From NCBI RefSeq assembly GCF_017811175.1, contig NZ_JACWIJ010000002.1:1054001-1118000 (forward strand): a DNA stretch of 64,000 nt. The letters run 5' to 3'. Below, in pieces: positions 13,096 to 22,445 of this stretch. This stretch comes from Melaminivora jejuensis. Its GTDB lineage: Bacteria > Pseudomonadota > Gammaproteobacteria > Burkholderiales > Burkholderiaceae_C. The first letter of the stretch is position 1. Each line of letters opens with the position of its first letter. Under the pieces are notes generated by a model that made no database searches, was not told the origin of the DNA, and saw nothing but the letters and a program-made list of their open reading frames with translations. The position numbers and the translations under genes are program-made.

Positions 13096-14145
13096 TTACT
13101 GGGCGGCCCAGGCGGCGAAGCGCTTTTCCAGGGCCTCGCCCTGGTCGGCCCAGAAAGCCACGTCAAAGCGCAGCGCATCGCGGCTGTTGGCCGGCGAGGT
13201 CGGCAGCAGCGCCTGCGTCTTGGCATCGATCTTGGCCATGGCCTGGGTGTTGGTCGGGCCGTAGGAGATCTGGCGTGCGTACTCGGCCTGCGTGTCGGCA
13301 CTGCTGGCCAGGGCGATGAACTTCATGGCCGCGTCCTTGTTGGCCACGCCCTTGGGCATGACCCAGAAGTCCAGGTCGTAGATGCCGCCGGCCCAGGTGA
13401 TCTGCAGGTTCTGGCCCTCGCGCTGCGCGGCGTCGATGCGGCCGCTGAAGGCGCTGGTCATGGCCACGTCGCCGGCCACCAGGAACTGCGGCGGCAGCGC
13501 GCCGGCCTCCCACCACTGGATGTGCGGCTTGAGCTCGGTCAGTTTCCTGAAGGCGCGGTCGGCCCCTTCCTTGCTCGACAGCAGCTTGTACACGTCGGCG
13601 GCCTTGACGCCATCGGCCATCAGGGCGAACTCCAGGTTGTAGCGCGCGCCCTTGCGCAGGCCGCGCTTGCCGGGGAATTTCTTGACGTCCCAGAAGTCCG
13701 CCCAGCCGGTGGGCGCGGTCTTGAGCCGGTCGGCGTTGTAGGCCAGCACGGTAGACCACACGAAGGTGCCCACGCCGCACTCATGCACGGCAGCGGGCAG
13801 GAAGTCGGCCTTGTTGCCGATGCGGCTCCAGTCCATGGTCTCGAACAGGCCCTCGTCGCAGCCTCGGCTGATGTCCGGGCCTTCGACCTCGACCACGTCC
13901 CAGGTCACCTTCTTGGCCTCGACCATGGCCTTGATGCGCGCCTGCTCGCCGTTGTATTCCACCTGCGTGACCTTGCCGCCCGTGGCTTTCTCGTAGGCAT
14001 CGAAATAGGCTTTTTTCTGTGCTGCGCCATTGGCGCCGCCGAAATTGACCACGGTAATGGCCTGCTGCGCCAGGGCTGGCAGGGCCAGGGCGGCGGCAGC
14101 GGCCAGCAGTGCGGTGCGGGCGGTGCGGGCGGTGGAACGGATCAT
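13096..14145 (-). CDS. Periplasmic extracellular solute-binding protein (PotD/PotF type)
   Basis: 349 residues. The start is placed at MIRSTARTARTALLAAAAAL because it gives a clean signal peptide (cleavage near LPALAQQ) and has a GAGGAG site at good distance; an upstream in-frame start would add 15 non-signal residues. The mature protein begins ITVVNFGGANGAAQKKAYFD, the usual opening of spermidine/putrescine-binding relatives. It delivers substrate to the two permeases encoded downstream. Polyamine, GABA or aminovalerate are candidate ligands. Confidence 0.9.
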   Translation of the reverse strand: MIRSTARTARTALLAAAAALALPALAQQAITVVNFGGANGAAQKKAYFDAYEKATGGKVTQVEYNGEQARIKAMVEAKKVTWDVVEVEGPDISRGCDEGLFETMDWSRIGNKADFLPAAVHECGVGTFVWSTVLAYNADRLKTAPTGWADFWDVKKFPGKRGLRKGARYNLEFALMADGVKAADVYKLLSSKEGADRAFRKLTELKPHIQWWEAGALPPQFLVAGDVAMTSAFSGRIDAAQREGQNLQITWAGGIYDLDFWVMPKGVANKDAAMKFIALASSADTQAEYARQISYGPTNTQAMAKIDAKTQALLPTSPANSRDALRFDVAFWADQGEALEKRFAAWAAQ

Positions 14146-14217
14146 GGTGATGTCTCCTCGGGGATGGTGTTGTCGTGATGGGGTGAACAAGGGCCGGGCC
14201 AGCGCGCTGGCCTGCCG

Positions 14218-15294
<1,077 letters not shown>

Positions 15295-15375
15295 GGCAAT
15301 TCCATCGGTTGTCGTGCGAAACGGCTCAGGCGCCGAACTGTAGAGGCTGCGGGACTGTCCGGCGCCCGCGCGCGC

Positions 15376-16677
15376 TCAGCCTGCCGCCAGCGCGGCCTGC
15401 AGCGACTGCCCGATGATGGCCAGGCCCTCGTCGAGCAGCGCATCGCTGGCCGTGAGCGGCACCAGGATGCGGATGACGTTGCCGTAGGTGCCGCACGACA
15501 GCAGGATCAGGCCGCGCTCGGCCGCCTGGGCGCACAGGTTCTTGGCCAGCTGCGCATCGGGGCGGGCCGGATCGCCGTCCTGGCACAGCTCCATGGCCAC
15601 CATGGCGCCCAAGCCGCGCACCTGGGCGATGCAGGCGTGCTGCTGCGCCAGCTCCTGCAGATTGAGCATCAGGCGCTGGCCCACGTCCTCGGCGCGCTGC
15701 AGCAGGTTTTCCTGCTCGAACACGTCCAGCACCGCCAGTGCGGCGGCGCAGGCCAGCGGACTGCCGGCGTAGGTGCCGCCCAGGCCGCCGGGGTTGGGCG
15801 CGTCCATGATCTCGGCACGGCCAATGACGGCGGAGATGGGAAAGCCCCCGGCCATGGACTTGGCCATGGTGATCAGATCCGGGGCCACGCCGCTGTGCTC
15901 GATGGCAAACCATTTGCCGGTGCGCCCGGCGCCGGTCTGCACCTCGTCGGCGATCAGCACGATGCCATGCTGGTCGCACAGCGCGCGCAGGTGCTGCAGC
16001 AGCGCCGCCGGCGCGACGTTGAAGCCGCCCTCGCCCTGCACCGGCTCGATGATGATGGCAGCCACGCGCGTGGGCTCGATGCCGTTCTTGAAGATGCTCT
16101 CCAGCGAATCGATGGCGTCCTGCACGCTCACGCCGTGCAGGGCATTGGGAAAGCGCGCATGGAAGATATCCGCCGGGAAGGGACCGAAGCCCGCCTTGTA
16201 GGGCACGACCTTGCCGGTCAGGCCCATGGTCATCAGCGTGCGGCCGTGGTAGCCGCCGGTGAAGGCGATGACGCCCGGGCGGCCGGTGTAGGCGCGGGCG
16301 ATCTTGACGGCGTTTTCCACCGCTTCGGCGCCGGTGGTCAGGAACAGCGCCTTCTTGGCGAAGTCGCCTGGCGCCTTGGCGTTCAGGCGCTCGGCCAGCT
16401 CGACATAGCTCTCGTAGGCCAGTACCTGAAAGCAGGTGTGCGTGAAGCGGTCGAGCTGCTCCTTGACCGCCTGCACCACGGCAGGGTGGCGGTGCCCGGT
16501 GTTGAGCACGGCGATGCCGCCGGCAAAGTCGATGTAGCGCCGACCGCTCACGTCCCAGATTTCGGCGTTCTCGCCCCGGTCGATGAAGATCTGGTGGGAG
16601 TGACCGACACCGCGCGCAATGGCGGCCTCGCGGCGGGCAAACAGGGCGGCGTTGTCGAGATGGGGTTCGCGTTGCAT
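15376..16677 (-). CDS. gabT: 4-aminobutyrate--2-oxoglutarate aminotransferase
   Basis: PLP enzyme converting GABA plus 2-oxoglutarate to succinate semialdehyde plus glutamate. The start at MQREPHLDNAALFARREAA is chosen because an AGGAAGGA site lies about 9 bases upstream and the 433-residue product matches GabT length; a longer upstream extension has no family similarity. Class-III features: GGIAVLNTGHRHPAVV, TGAEAVENAVKIARAYTGR, the Asp in LIADEVQTGAGRTG, and the Schiff-base Lys in ITMAKSMAGGFPIS. It heads the GABA block and is divergent from the MocR regulator. 5-Aminovalerate could be an additional substrate. Confidence 0.92.
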   Translation of the reverse strand: MQREPHLDNAALFARREAAIARGVGHSHQIFIDRGENAEIWDVSGRRYIDFAGGIAVLNTGHRHPAVVQAVKEQLDRFTHTCFQVLAYESYVELAERLNAKAPGDFAKKALFLTTGAEAVENAVKIARAYTGRPGVIAFTGGYHGRTLMTMGLTGKVVPYKAGFGPFPADIFHARFPNALHGVSVQDAIDSLESIFKNGIEPTRVAAIIIEPVQGEGGFNVAPAALLQHLRALCDQHGIVLIADEVQTGAGRTGKWFAIEHSGVAPDLITMAKSMAGGFPISAVIGRAEIMDAPNPGGLGGTYAGSPLACAAALAVLDVFEQENLLQRAEDVGQRLMLNLQELAQQHACIAQVRGLGAMVAMELCQDGDPARPDAQLAKNLCAQAAERGLILLSCGTYGNVIRILVPLTASDALLDEGLAIIGQSLQAALAAG

Positions 16678-16826
16678 GAGGGGATGTCCTTCCTGGAGGG
16701 TGCGCTCGGGCTGTGGGTCGGGCTGTGGGGCCGTGGTCGCGCCACTGTAGGAAGGCCTGGCGGGAACTAACATATACAGTTGCCGCGCTACAGCCAATGC
16801 ACTGTGCTGCCCGGCCAGCCTGTACA

Positions 16827-16867
16827 GCAAAACCCTGTCCAGGCAAACCCTGAGCGGGCAAACCCTG
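16827..16867 (+). promoter_or_regulatory. Three direct repeats at 15-bp period in the gabT/mocR intergenic region
   Basis: CAAAACCCTG (ending 16837), CAAACCCTG (ending 16852) and CAAACCCTG (ending 16867) recur at an exact 15-bp spacing, just after a CTGTACAG palindrome (16820-16827). MocR/GabR proteins bind direct repeats near their own divergent promoters, so this is a candidate operator for the neighbouring regulator. No binding evidence exists beyond position and pattern. Confidence 0.5.
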
Positions 16868-16963
16868 GGCATTTGTCGGGCCAGCCCACCCGCCCGGCTC
16901 CTGCCCTGCCGCCATCCGTGTGCCTCCGGGCGCCCGCCTTGCCCCCTCTTGCTGCCTGCCGCC

Positions 16964-18364
16964 ATGTTCTCGCTCGATCACCAGTCCGCCACCCCTCTTG
17001 TCGTGCAGGTGGTCGAGGGCTTTCGCGAATTGGTGGACAGCGGCAGCCTGCGCGCCGGCGCCAAGCTGCCCTCCATCCGCCAGTTCGCCCACATGCACGG
17101 CATCAGCGTCTATACCGTGGTCGATGCCTACGACCGGCTGGTGGCGCAGGGCTACTGTGTGTCGCGGCCGCACTCGGGTTTTTTCGTGCGCCGGCGCGCC
17201 GATGCGCTGCAGCCCGAGCCCCTGGCCGAACCGGTCTCCACGGGGGAGTACCGCTTCGATGCCATGTGGTACATGCAGCGCATCTTCGAGAACCGGGCGC
17301 TGCGCCTCAAGCCCGGCTGTGGTTGGCTGCCCGGCGAGTGGCTGTTCCATGACGGCGTGCGCCGCAGCCTGCGCGCGCTGGCCGCCGAGGATGCCGACCT
17401 GGGCGGCTACGGCGAGCCCAAGGGCTATCTGCCGCTGCGCCAGCTGGTGCGCGACCTGCTGGCCGAGCACGAGGTGGCAGCCAGCGCCGAGCAACTGCTG
17501 CTGACCCAGGGCTCGACCCAGGCGCTCGACCTGGTGGCGCGCCAGTTGCTGCGCCCGGGCGACGCCGTGCTGGTGGACGACCCGGGCTATGCCAACCAGT
17601 TGTCGGCGCTGCGCTTTCAGGGCGCGCGGCTGATCGGTGCGCCGCGCACCGCCCAGGGCTACGACCTGGAGCTGCTGGAGGAGCGTGTGCGCCAGCACCG
17701 GCCCAAGGTGCTGTTCACCCAGCCCCGGCTGCAAAGCCCCACGGCCTCGACGGCGCAGGTGGCGCACCTGTACCGGCTGCTGCAGCTGGCCGAGAAATAC
17801 GATTTCGTGGTCGTGGAAAACGACATCTACGCCGACCTCGACCCCGAGCCGCGCCCGACGCTGGCCAGCCTGGATCAACTGCGCCGCGTGGTCTATGTCA
17901 GCAGCTTTTCCAAGACCATCTCGCCCAACATCCGCGTGGGCTACCTGGCGGCGCACCCGGATCTGCTGGAGGAGCTGGCGCGACTGAAGATGGTCTCGGG
18001 CCTGACCTCATCGGAGTTCACCGAGCGCCTGGCCTACGGCGCCCTGCTCGATGGCCGCTGGCGCAAGCACACCAAGGCGCTGCGCGACCGCCTGGCCGTG
18101 GCCCAGCAGCGCGTGGCCTCGGAGCTGCTCGACCTGGGCTTCGAGCTGTTTGCCGAACCCAAGGCCGGGATGCTGCTGTGGGCGCGGCACCCGCGCATCA
18201 CCGACTCCACCGAACTGGCCTACCGCGCCGCCGAGCACGACATGCTGCTCGGCCCCGGCCACCTGTTCACCATCGACTTGCAGCCCAATGCCTGGCTGCG
18301 CTTCAACGTGGCGCACTGCAACGACCCGGCGGTGCTGGCCTTTCTGCGCGCGCAGCTGGGTTGA
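16964..18364 (+). CDS. MocR/GabR-type transcriptional regulator (GntR winged helix plus aminotransferase-like domain)
   Basis: 466 residues. The N-terminal winged helix spans about residues 10-75 (GAKLPSIRQFAHMHGISVYT). A fold-type-I aminotransferase domain follows, with the PLP-lysine region VSSFSKTISPNIRVGY. In GabR of Bacillus, PLP and GABA bound by this domain switch on gabTD. Divergent placement to gabT strongly suggests the same logic here. The start is set at the ATG of MFSLDHQSATPLVVQVVEGF; a TTG 15 bases upstream is less likely. The effector could be GABA or aminovalerate. Confidence 0.88.
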   Translation: MFSLDHQSATPLVVQVVEGFRELVDSGSLRAGAKLPSIRQFAHMHGISVYTVVDAYDRLVAQGYCVSRPHSGFFVRRRADALQPEPLAEPVSTGEYRFDAMWYMQRIFENRALRLKPGCGWLPGEWLFHDGVRRSLRALAAEDADLGGYGEPKGYLPLRQLVRDLLAEHEVAASAEQLLLTQGSTQALDLVARQLLRPGDAVLVDDPGYANQLSALRFQGARLIGAPRTAQGYDLELLEERVRQHRPKVLFTQPRLQSPTASTAQVAHLYRLLQLAEKYDFVVVENDIYADLDPEPRPTLASLDQLRRVVYVSSFSKTISPNIRVGYLAAHPDLLEELARLKMVSGLTSSEFTERLAYGALLDGRWRKHTKALRDRLAVAQQRVASELLDLGFELFAEPKAGMLLWARHPRITDSTELAYRAAEHDMLLGPGHLFTIDLQPNAWLRFNVAHCNDPAVLAFLRAQLG

Positions 18365-18420
18365 GGGCGTTCTGCGCTGGGCATGAGCGCGCTTTGAAAA
18401 GCGTTGTGGGAAAGCCCGAG

Positions 18421-18481
18421 AAATATCAAATTTGATAGCTGTCAGCGCTTGTCTGGTGCGGGTTTGGCGCTGTTTTTTATC
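18421..18481 (-). repeat. Dispersed repeat, copy 5
   Basis: On the reverse strand it reads CCAGACAAGCGCTGACAGCT, then TATCAAATTTGATA, a perfect 14-base palindrome that closes the distal hairpin. It lies 57 bases behind the MocR stop. Confidence 0.82.
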
Positions 18482-18540
18482 AAATCCTGCCCGGCAGAGC
18501 GCTTGTGTCGGTCTGTCGTCTTGTTCTGGCGCAGCGAAGG

Positions 18541-18621
18541 GCTTTTGCCGTCTTTTGCCGTCTTTTGCCGTGGTTCGGGCGGCGGCTTCCGGCATTCTTG
18601 CCATACTGCCGGCAAAAGACG
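18541..18621 (+). repeat. Triple TTTTGCCG tandem repeat with downstream inverted copy
   Basis: YTTTTGCCG recurs three times at a 10-bp period (18541-18570). At 18610-18621 stands CGGCAAAAGACG, the exact reverse complement of CGTCTTTTGCCG at 18549-18560 and 18559-18570. The transcript could form alternative stems ahead of bioB, or the boxes could be protein-binding sites about one helical turn apart. Confidence 0.55.
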
Positions 18622-18758
18622 CAAAGATTCCGCCAAAAATCATCTTCTGCTGGCAAATTTGGCGACAAATGCCATCTTTTACCACCTCTTGCCAAGGGCC
18701 GACTATTTGCAGCTGCAGGTGTGCCAGGAGGCGGCTGGCACGGCCACAATGCGCCGCC

Positions 18759-19796
18759 ATGAACCAAGCCCTGTCCCCCTCTGCCCCCGAAGCGGTCGCC
18801 AGGCCGCTCACCTTTCTGTCCCCGAAGGCCACCAGCGCCCGCCCGACCCAGCGCTGGAGCGTCGCCGGCGTCCAGGCGCTGCTCGACCTGCCTTTCCTGG
18901 ATTTGCTCTGGCAGGCCCAGGCCGTACACCGCCAGCACTGGCCAGCCGGCGACATCGAACTGGCCACGCTGCTGTCGGTCAAGACCGGCGGCTGTCCGGA
19001 AAACTGCGGCTATTGCCCGCAGTCGGCGCAGTTCGACACCGGCGTGGCGGCGCAAAAGCTCTTGCCGCTCGATGAGGTGCTGGCCGCCGCCCGGGCCGCA
19101 CGCGAGGCCGGCGCCACGCGCTTTTGCATGGGTGCGGCCTGGCGCGCGCCCAAGGAGCGCGACATCGAAAAAATGGCCGAGCGCATCGCCGCCGTCAAGG
19201 CGCTGGGCCTGGAAACCTGCGCCACGCTGGGCATGTTGACGCCGGCCCAGGCGCAGGCGCTCAAGGCGTCCGGGCTGGACTATTACAACCACAACCTGGA
19301 CACCGCGCCCGAGTACTACCAGGACGTGGTCAGCACGCGCCAGTACCAGGATCGGCTGGACACGCTGCAGGCCGTGCGCGGCGCCGGCGTCAAGGTCTGC
19401 TGCGGCGGCATCATCGGCATGGGCGAGGCGCCGGTGCATCGCGCCGGCCTGCTGGCGCAGCTGGCCAACCTCGACCCCTACCCGGAGTCCGTGCCCATCA
19501 ACAGCCTGGTGCCGGTGCCCGGCACGCCGCTGGCCGGCAGCGCGCCGGTCGATCCGCTGGACTTCGTGCGCGTCATCGCCGTGGCGCGCATCACCATGCC
19601 GCGCGCCCGGGTGCGCCTGTCGGCAGGGCGCCAGCAGCTGGGCGATGCCGTGCAGGCGCTGTGCTTTCTGGCCGGGGCGAACTCCATCTTTCATGGCGAC
19701 CAACTGCTGGTCACCGGCAACCCCGAGGCCGAGGCGGATGAGCGGCTGCTGCAGCGCCTGGGGCTCAGACCTGCAGCACGAGTAGAGGGCGCATGA
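18759..19796 (+). CDS. bioB: Biotin synthase
   Basis: Radical-SAM enzyme that inserts sulfur into dethiobiotin. The start is placed at the ATG giving [20 protein letters not shown] (345 residues), since the open frame upstream is non-coding repeat sequence. The radical-SAM cluster motif is [10 protein letters not shown] (C-x3-C-x2-C). Downstream are the conserved [12 protein letters not shown] and GGIIGMGE segments and the [2Fe-2S]-ligand Arg region near [10 protein letters not shown]. No other bio genes are beside it, so here it stands alone. An ISAs1 element begins 5 bases after the stop, so any downstream co-transcribed gene has been cut off. Confidence 0.95.
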   Translation: MNQALSPSAPEAVARPLTFLSPKATSARPTQRWSVAGVQALLDLPFLDLLWQAQAVHRQHWPAGDIELATLLSVKTGGCPENCGYCPQSAQFDTGVAAQKLLPLDEVLAAARAAREAGATRFCMGAAWRAPKERDIEKMAERIAAVKALGLETCATLGMLTPAQAQALKASGLDYYNHNLDTAPEYYQDVVSTRQYQDRLDTLQAVRGAGVKVCCGGIIGMGEAPVHRAGLLAQLANLDPYPESVPINSLVPVPGTPLAGSAPVDPLDFVRVIAVARITMPRARVRLSAGRQQLGDAVQALCFLAGANSIFHGDQLLVTGNPEAEADERLLQRLGLRPAARVEGA

Positions 19797-19801
19797 AAGC
19801 C

Positions 19802-21008
19802 CAGGGCGATCGCATCTAAATGCATAGCTCCATGACCCGCTCCAAGTAGGTCAAGTCCCAGCCCGCGCGTTTGCGCTTGGCCTTGAGTCCGGCCTTCACG
19901 CTGGTGTCGGCTTGCAGCATCTGCTGGGCTATGCGCCTGAGCAGCGCTTGGTTGTGCGCAGCGTGGTCTTTCTGGCTCAGACCGCTGTCGTCGCCCATGC
20001 CCACATCCAGGCTCCAGTGCAGCTGGTTTTCCACGCTCCAGTGCCCCCGGATGTATTGCGCCATTTGCTGGGCGCTGGTGTGTGCGCTCAGGCTACTGAG
20101 GTAGTAGCTCGTTTGTTCGCTGACTCGCTCTTGGCCTGGCAATTGGCGCGTGCGCACCACGCGCACCACGCTTTGCAGCTGGGGCCAGTGCTGGGCCGCA
20201 CGCTGCAGCGCCGGCGGCAGTGCCGACACCTGGTACTTGCGCGTCTCGATGCGCCCGTGGCCTTTGTCTGAGTCACTGAACGTTTGCTGGCCCCTGTCAG
20301 CTTCAGCGCTTTCAAAGTGTTTCTTGCACACGTTGAACATGTGCCGCTGATTGCCCTTGAGGCTGAGCACGTAGTGGGCACCTTGGTCGGCGATTTGCTT
20401 GGCAATGGCTTTTTGGCAGCCCATGGCATCGATGGTGATGGTGCACCCACCAATGTCCAACAACTTGAGCAACTCAGGAATGGCCGTGATCTCGTTGCTC
20501 TTGCCATCGACCTTGCGCTGGCCCAGCAGCAAGCGCTGCTCAGATGCCCAGGCGCTGACCAAATGCAAACTGTGGTGCGCACCCTTGCCCTTGCGGTGGG
20601 CGCTGCGCACGCTCTTGCCATCGATGGCCACATGGCCCGAGGCGCTCGCAGACATACCCTTGAGCCATTGCTGCAAGACCTGTTCGAGTGCATGTGGATC
20701 CAGGCGGCGAAAGACCCGCGCGAAGGTGTCGTGCGAGGCAATGCCGCAGGGCAGGCGCAAAAAGCGTTGCAGCCAGGCCTGGTGGGCCTGGGCAAACTCC
20801 ACCGTCTCGATCCAGTTGTCTGCTCCGGCGACAGTAGCGCACAGGGCGATAGCCAGCAAGTCGATGAGCTCATGGCGGCGGGTGCGCTGCACACGGGGAT
20901 CGGGAATTTGTTGGAGCAGTTGCAGCAGGCTCAAGGTCGCATCCGGTTGGCTTTAGGAGCCTGCACTTTGCATCAAGATTGGCTCAAAATTTAGATGCGA
21001 TCGCCCTG
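19802..21008 (-). mobile_element. ISAs1-family insertion sequence, copy 1 (1207 bp)
   Basis: Terminal inverted repeats CAGGGCGATCGCATCTAAA at 19802-19820 and inverted at 20990-21008 match over 19 bp. The element contains one transposase gene. The 10 bases on each side (catgaaagcc and gggacaagcc) share only the last five, so no full target duplication is seen. A nearly identical, oppositely oriented copy lies at 57334-58540. Confidence 0.95.
19816..20934 (-). CDS. ISAs1-family DDE transposase
   Basis: 372 residues, full length. An N-terminal DDE_Tnp_1-associated region (SLLQLLQQIPDPRVQRTRRH) precedes the catalytic domain: aspartates in VAIDGKSVRS and ITIDAMGCQK, and a Glu in HWSVENQLHWSLDVGMGDD. 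It probably starts at GTG or TTG just inside the IS end. Compared with the second copy it differs at only a few residues (H/Q in LDPxALEQ, S/G in ERVxEQT, I/M in LRRxAQQ), so both copies are recent and probably active. Confidence 0.94.
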   Translation of the reverse strand: MSLLQLLQQIPDPRVQRTRRHELIDLLAIALCATVAGADNWIETVEFAQAHQAWLQRFLRLPCGIASHDTFARVFRRLDPHALEQVLQQWLKGMSASASGHVAIDGKSVRSAHRKGKGAHHSLHLVSAWASEQRLLLGQRKVDGKSNEITAIPELLKLLDIGGCTITIDAMGCQKAIAKQIADQGAHYVLSLKGNQRHMFNVCKKHFESAEADRGQQTFSDSDKGHGRIETRKYQVSALPPALQRAAQHWPQLQSVVRVVRTRQLPGQERVSEQTSYYLSSLSAHTSAQQMAQYIRGHWSVENQLHWSLDVGMGDDSGLSQKDHAAHNQALLRRIAQQMLQADTSVKAGLKAKRKRAGWDLTYLERVMELCI

Positions 21009-21024
21009 GGGACAAGCCTGTTTT

Positions 21025-21079
21025 GCTATTTTGTTAATAGCTTGCAGCGCTTATCCAGCAATGGTTTCAGCCAATTTTG
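21025..21079 (-). repeat. Dispersed repeat, copy 6
   Basis: The reverse strand reads TGGCTGAAACCATTGCTGG, then ATAAGCGCTGCAAGCTATTA, with GCTATT/AATAGC arms. It lies between the IS and the DUF2892 gene. Confidence 0.78.
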
Positions 21080-21115
21080 ATGCTACTTTGGCTGCTGGCC
21101 CGGAAAGGGCGGTAC

Positions 21116-21322
21116 TCACGGCTTGGGCGGCTGCTGCTTGATGGGGCAGGTGTTCATGCCCAGCAGGCCATAGGCCGGGCAGAAGCGAAACAGCCCGGTC
21201 ACCAGCGGCACGATGCCGATGTAGCCCCACCAGCCCACGGTGCCGGTTGCGGCCAGGGCGATCAGCACCAGGCCGACGATGATGCGCAGGATGCGGTCGA
21301 TGCCGCCAACGTTGAGTTTCAT
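21116..21322 (-). CDS. DUF2892 (YgaP-like membrane) small protein
   Basis: 68 residues. MKLNVGGIDRILRIIVGLVL opens with the DUF2892 signature (N-x-G-x-x-D-R-x-x-R). Two hydrophobic helices follow, with FCPAYGLLGMNTCPIK containing the two-Cys PxxxLxGxxxC element. In E. coli YgaP such a membrane domain is fused to a rhodanese; here the rhodanese is a separate gene 42 bases upstream in transcription order. Probable role in sulfur relay at the membrane. A GAGGAGCACTCC site precedes the ATG. Confidence 0.85.
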   Translation of the reverse strand: MKLNVGGIDRILRIIVGLVLIALAATGTVGWWGYIGIVPLVTGLFRFCPAYGLLGMNTCPIKQQPPKP

Positions 21323-21364
21323 GGAGTGCTCCTCGGGTTGCAGAAAAAAAAGGCCTGGGCGCAA

Positions 21365-21745
21365 TCAGCCGAACTGCGGCAGCTTGGGCTGCTGCACCGG
21401 CTGGCCGGCGGCGACCCAGGCGTCGTAGCCACCGGCAATCGAGCGCACGTTGCGGTAGCCCATGTCGTGCATGGCGCACGCCGCCAGGGCGGCGCGGCCA
21501 CTGGTCTTGCAGTACAGCAGCACGTTCAACTCGGCGTTCTGGCAGGCCGGGTGGCTGCTGAGCTGGAATTCCAGCAGGCCGCGCGGCATGTTCACGGCAC
21601 CGGGCAGGTGGCCCTGGCGGTACTCGTCGGGCTCGCGCACGTCGATCAGGACGTCGGCACCGGCCACGGCCTGGGCGGCCTCGGCAACGGACAGTTCGTG
21701 GACGCGGGCCTTGGCCTCGGCCACCAGTTCAAGGGCGGTTTTCAT
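21365..21745 (-). CDS. Rhodanese-like sulfurtransferase
   Basis: 126 residues forming one rhodanese domain. The substrate-binding DVREPDEYRQGHLPGAVNMP and the active loop LLYCKTSGRAA, whose Cys carries the persulfide, are both present. The CKTSGR loop differs from thiosulfate-type CRxGxR/T loops, so persulfide substrates such as glutathione persulfide are plausible. It lies between two DUF2892 genes and downstream of the SQR-like gene, consistent with handling the sulfane sulfur that SQR makes. Confidence 0.88.
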   Translation of the reverse strand: MKTALELVAEAKARVHELSVAEAAQAVAGADVLIDVREPDEYRQGHLPGAVNMPRGLLEFQLSSHPACQNAELNVLLYCKTSGRAALAACAMHDMGYRNVRSIAGGYDAWVAAGQPVQQPKLPQFG

Positions 21746-21776
21746 GGGCTTCCTTTGCGGAGGTTCAACAATCGGT

Positions 21777-21986
21777 TCAGCAGCCGGGCTGGGCGCCCAG
21801 CTTGCGCAGGATGTTCTCCAACATGCACCATTTGGTGAAGCTGCTTTGCAGCAGGTTGGCGCCGACGAAGGCGGTGAAGGCCAGCCACCACTGGCTCATG
21901 AACAGCGGGCTGCCAGGGATGCCCAGGGCCAGCGACAGCAGGATGAAGGTACCGGCCAGCAGGCGCACGATTTGCCAGGAAGTCAT
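21777..21986 (-). CDS. DUF2892-like small membrane protein
   Basis: 69 residues, starting MTSWQIVRLLAGTFILLSLA after an AAGGAGCTGTTCCC site. Two transmembrane helices flank a short loop, and the C-terminal part has Cys residues (KWCMLENILRKLGAQPGC). The pattern LLQSSFTKWCMLENIL is typical of DUF2892 proteins found with rhodaneses. It is the second such protein in this cluster and probably a partner of the adjacent rhodanese in membrane sulfur transfer. Confidence 0.78.
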   Translation of the reverse strand: MTSWQIVRLLAGTFILLSLALGIPGSPLFMSQWWLAFTAFVGANLLQSSFTKWCMLENILRKLGAQPGC

Positions 21987-22050
21987 GGGAACAGCTCCTT
22001 GAAGAATGAAAAGAAAGGGCAGGGCACTCGGGATGTTGTGCCTGGCCGGC

Positions 22051-22413
22051 TCAGTTGGCTGGCCGGGCCGGGCAGGCGCCGCCGGCACAGGCCGGGCAGA
22101 ACATGGCCACCAGCGGCCAGGCGAACAGCGCAAACGCCGCACCCAGGCCCAGGGCCATGCCCAGCAGGTTGAGCCAGTCCACCCAGTAGCCCATGTTGTC
22201 GAACGAGGACTGGGTCAGGTGGGGCAGCGTGAAGAACAGCAGGCCGGCCACGAAACTGGCCGGAAACAGGGCGCGGCGCAGCGCCAGCAGGCTCAGGCGC
22301 GAGCGCGCCAGCACCATCAGCGCCAGCCAGACCACGGCCAGCGCCAGCAGCACCGGCCACAGGCCCAGGGCGATTTCGTAGAGGATGTTCAGCACCAGCC
22401 AGATTTCGTACAT
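22051..22413 (-). CDS. Small multi-pass membrane protein with Cys-rich tail
   Basis: 120 residues and about three or four hydrophobic helices (GLWPVLLALAVVWLALMVLA, LFPASFVAGLLFFTLPHL, LLGMALGLGAAFALFAWPLV). The tail MFCPACAGGACPA carries three Cys in a short loop. No family is recognised with confidence. Its place between the SQR-like gene and DUF2892 suggests it serves the same sulfur-handling unit, perhaps as a membrane partner of the flavoprotein. Function is otherwise unknown. Confidence 0.6.
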   Translation of the reverse strand: MYEIWLVLNILYEIALGLWPVLLALAVVWLALMVLARSRLSLLALRRALFPASFVAGLLFFTLPHLTQSSFDNMGYWVDWLNLLGMALGLGAAFALFAWPLVAMFCPACAGGACPARPAN

Positions 22414-22445
22414 GACGTGTCTCCTTGGAAAACATCAGCAGGGCA

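Larger units (their letters stand above)
18365..18758. other. 394-bp non-coding leader upstream of bioB
   Basis: No convincing gene. It holds dispersed repeat copy 5, a triple 10-bp tandem repeat and an inverted match to it (entries below). The last 100 bases lead into bioB. I see no clear BirA-type operator. Confidence 0.5.
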
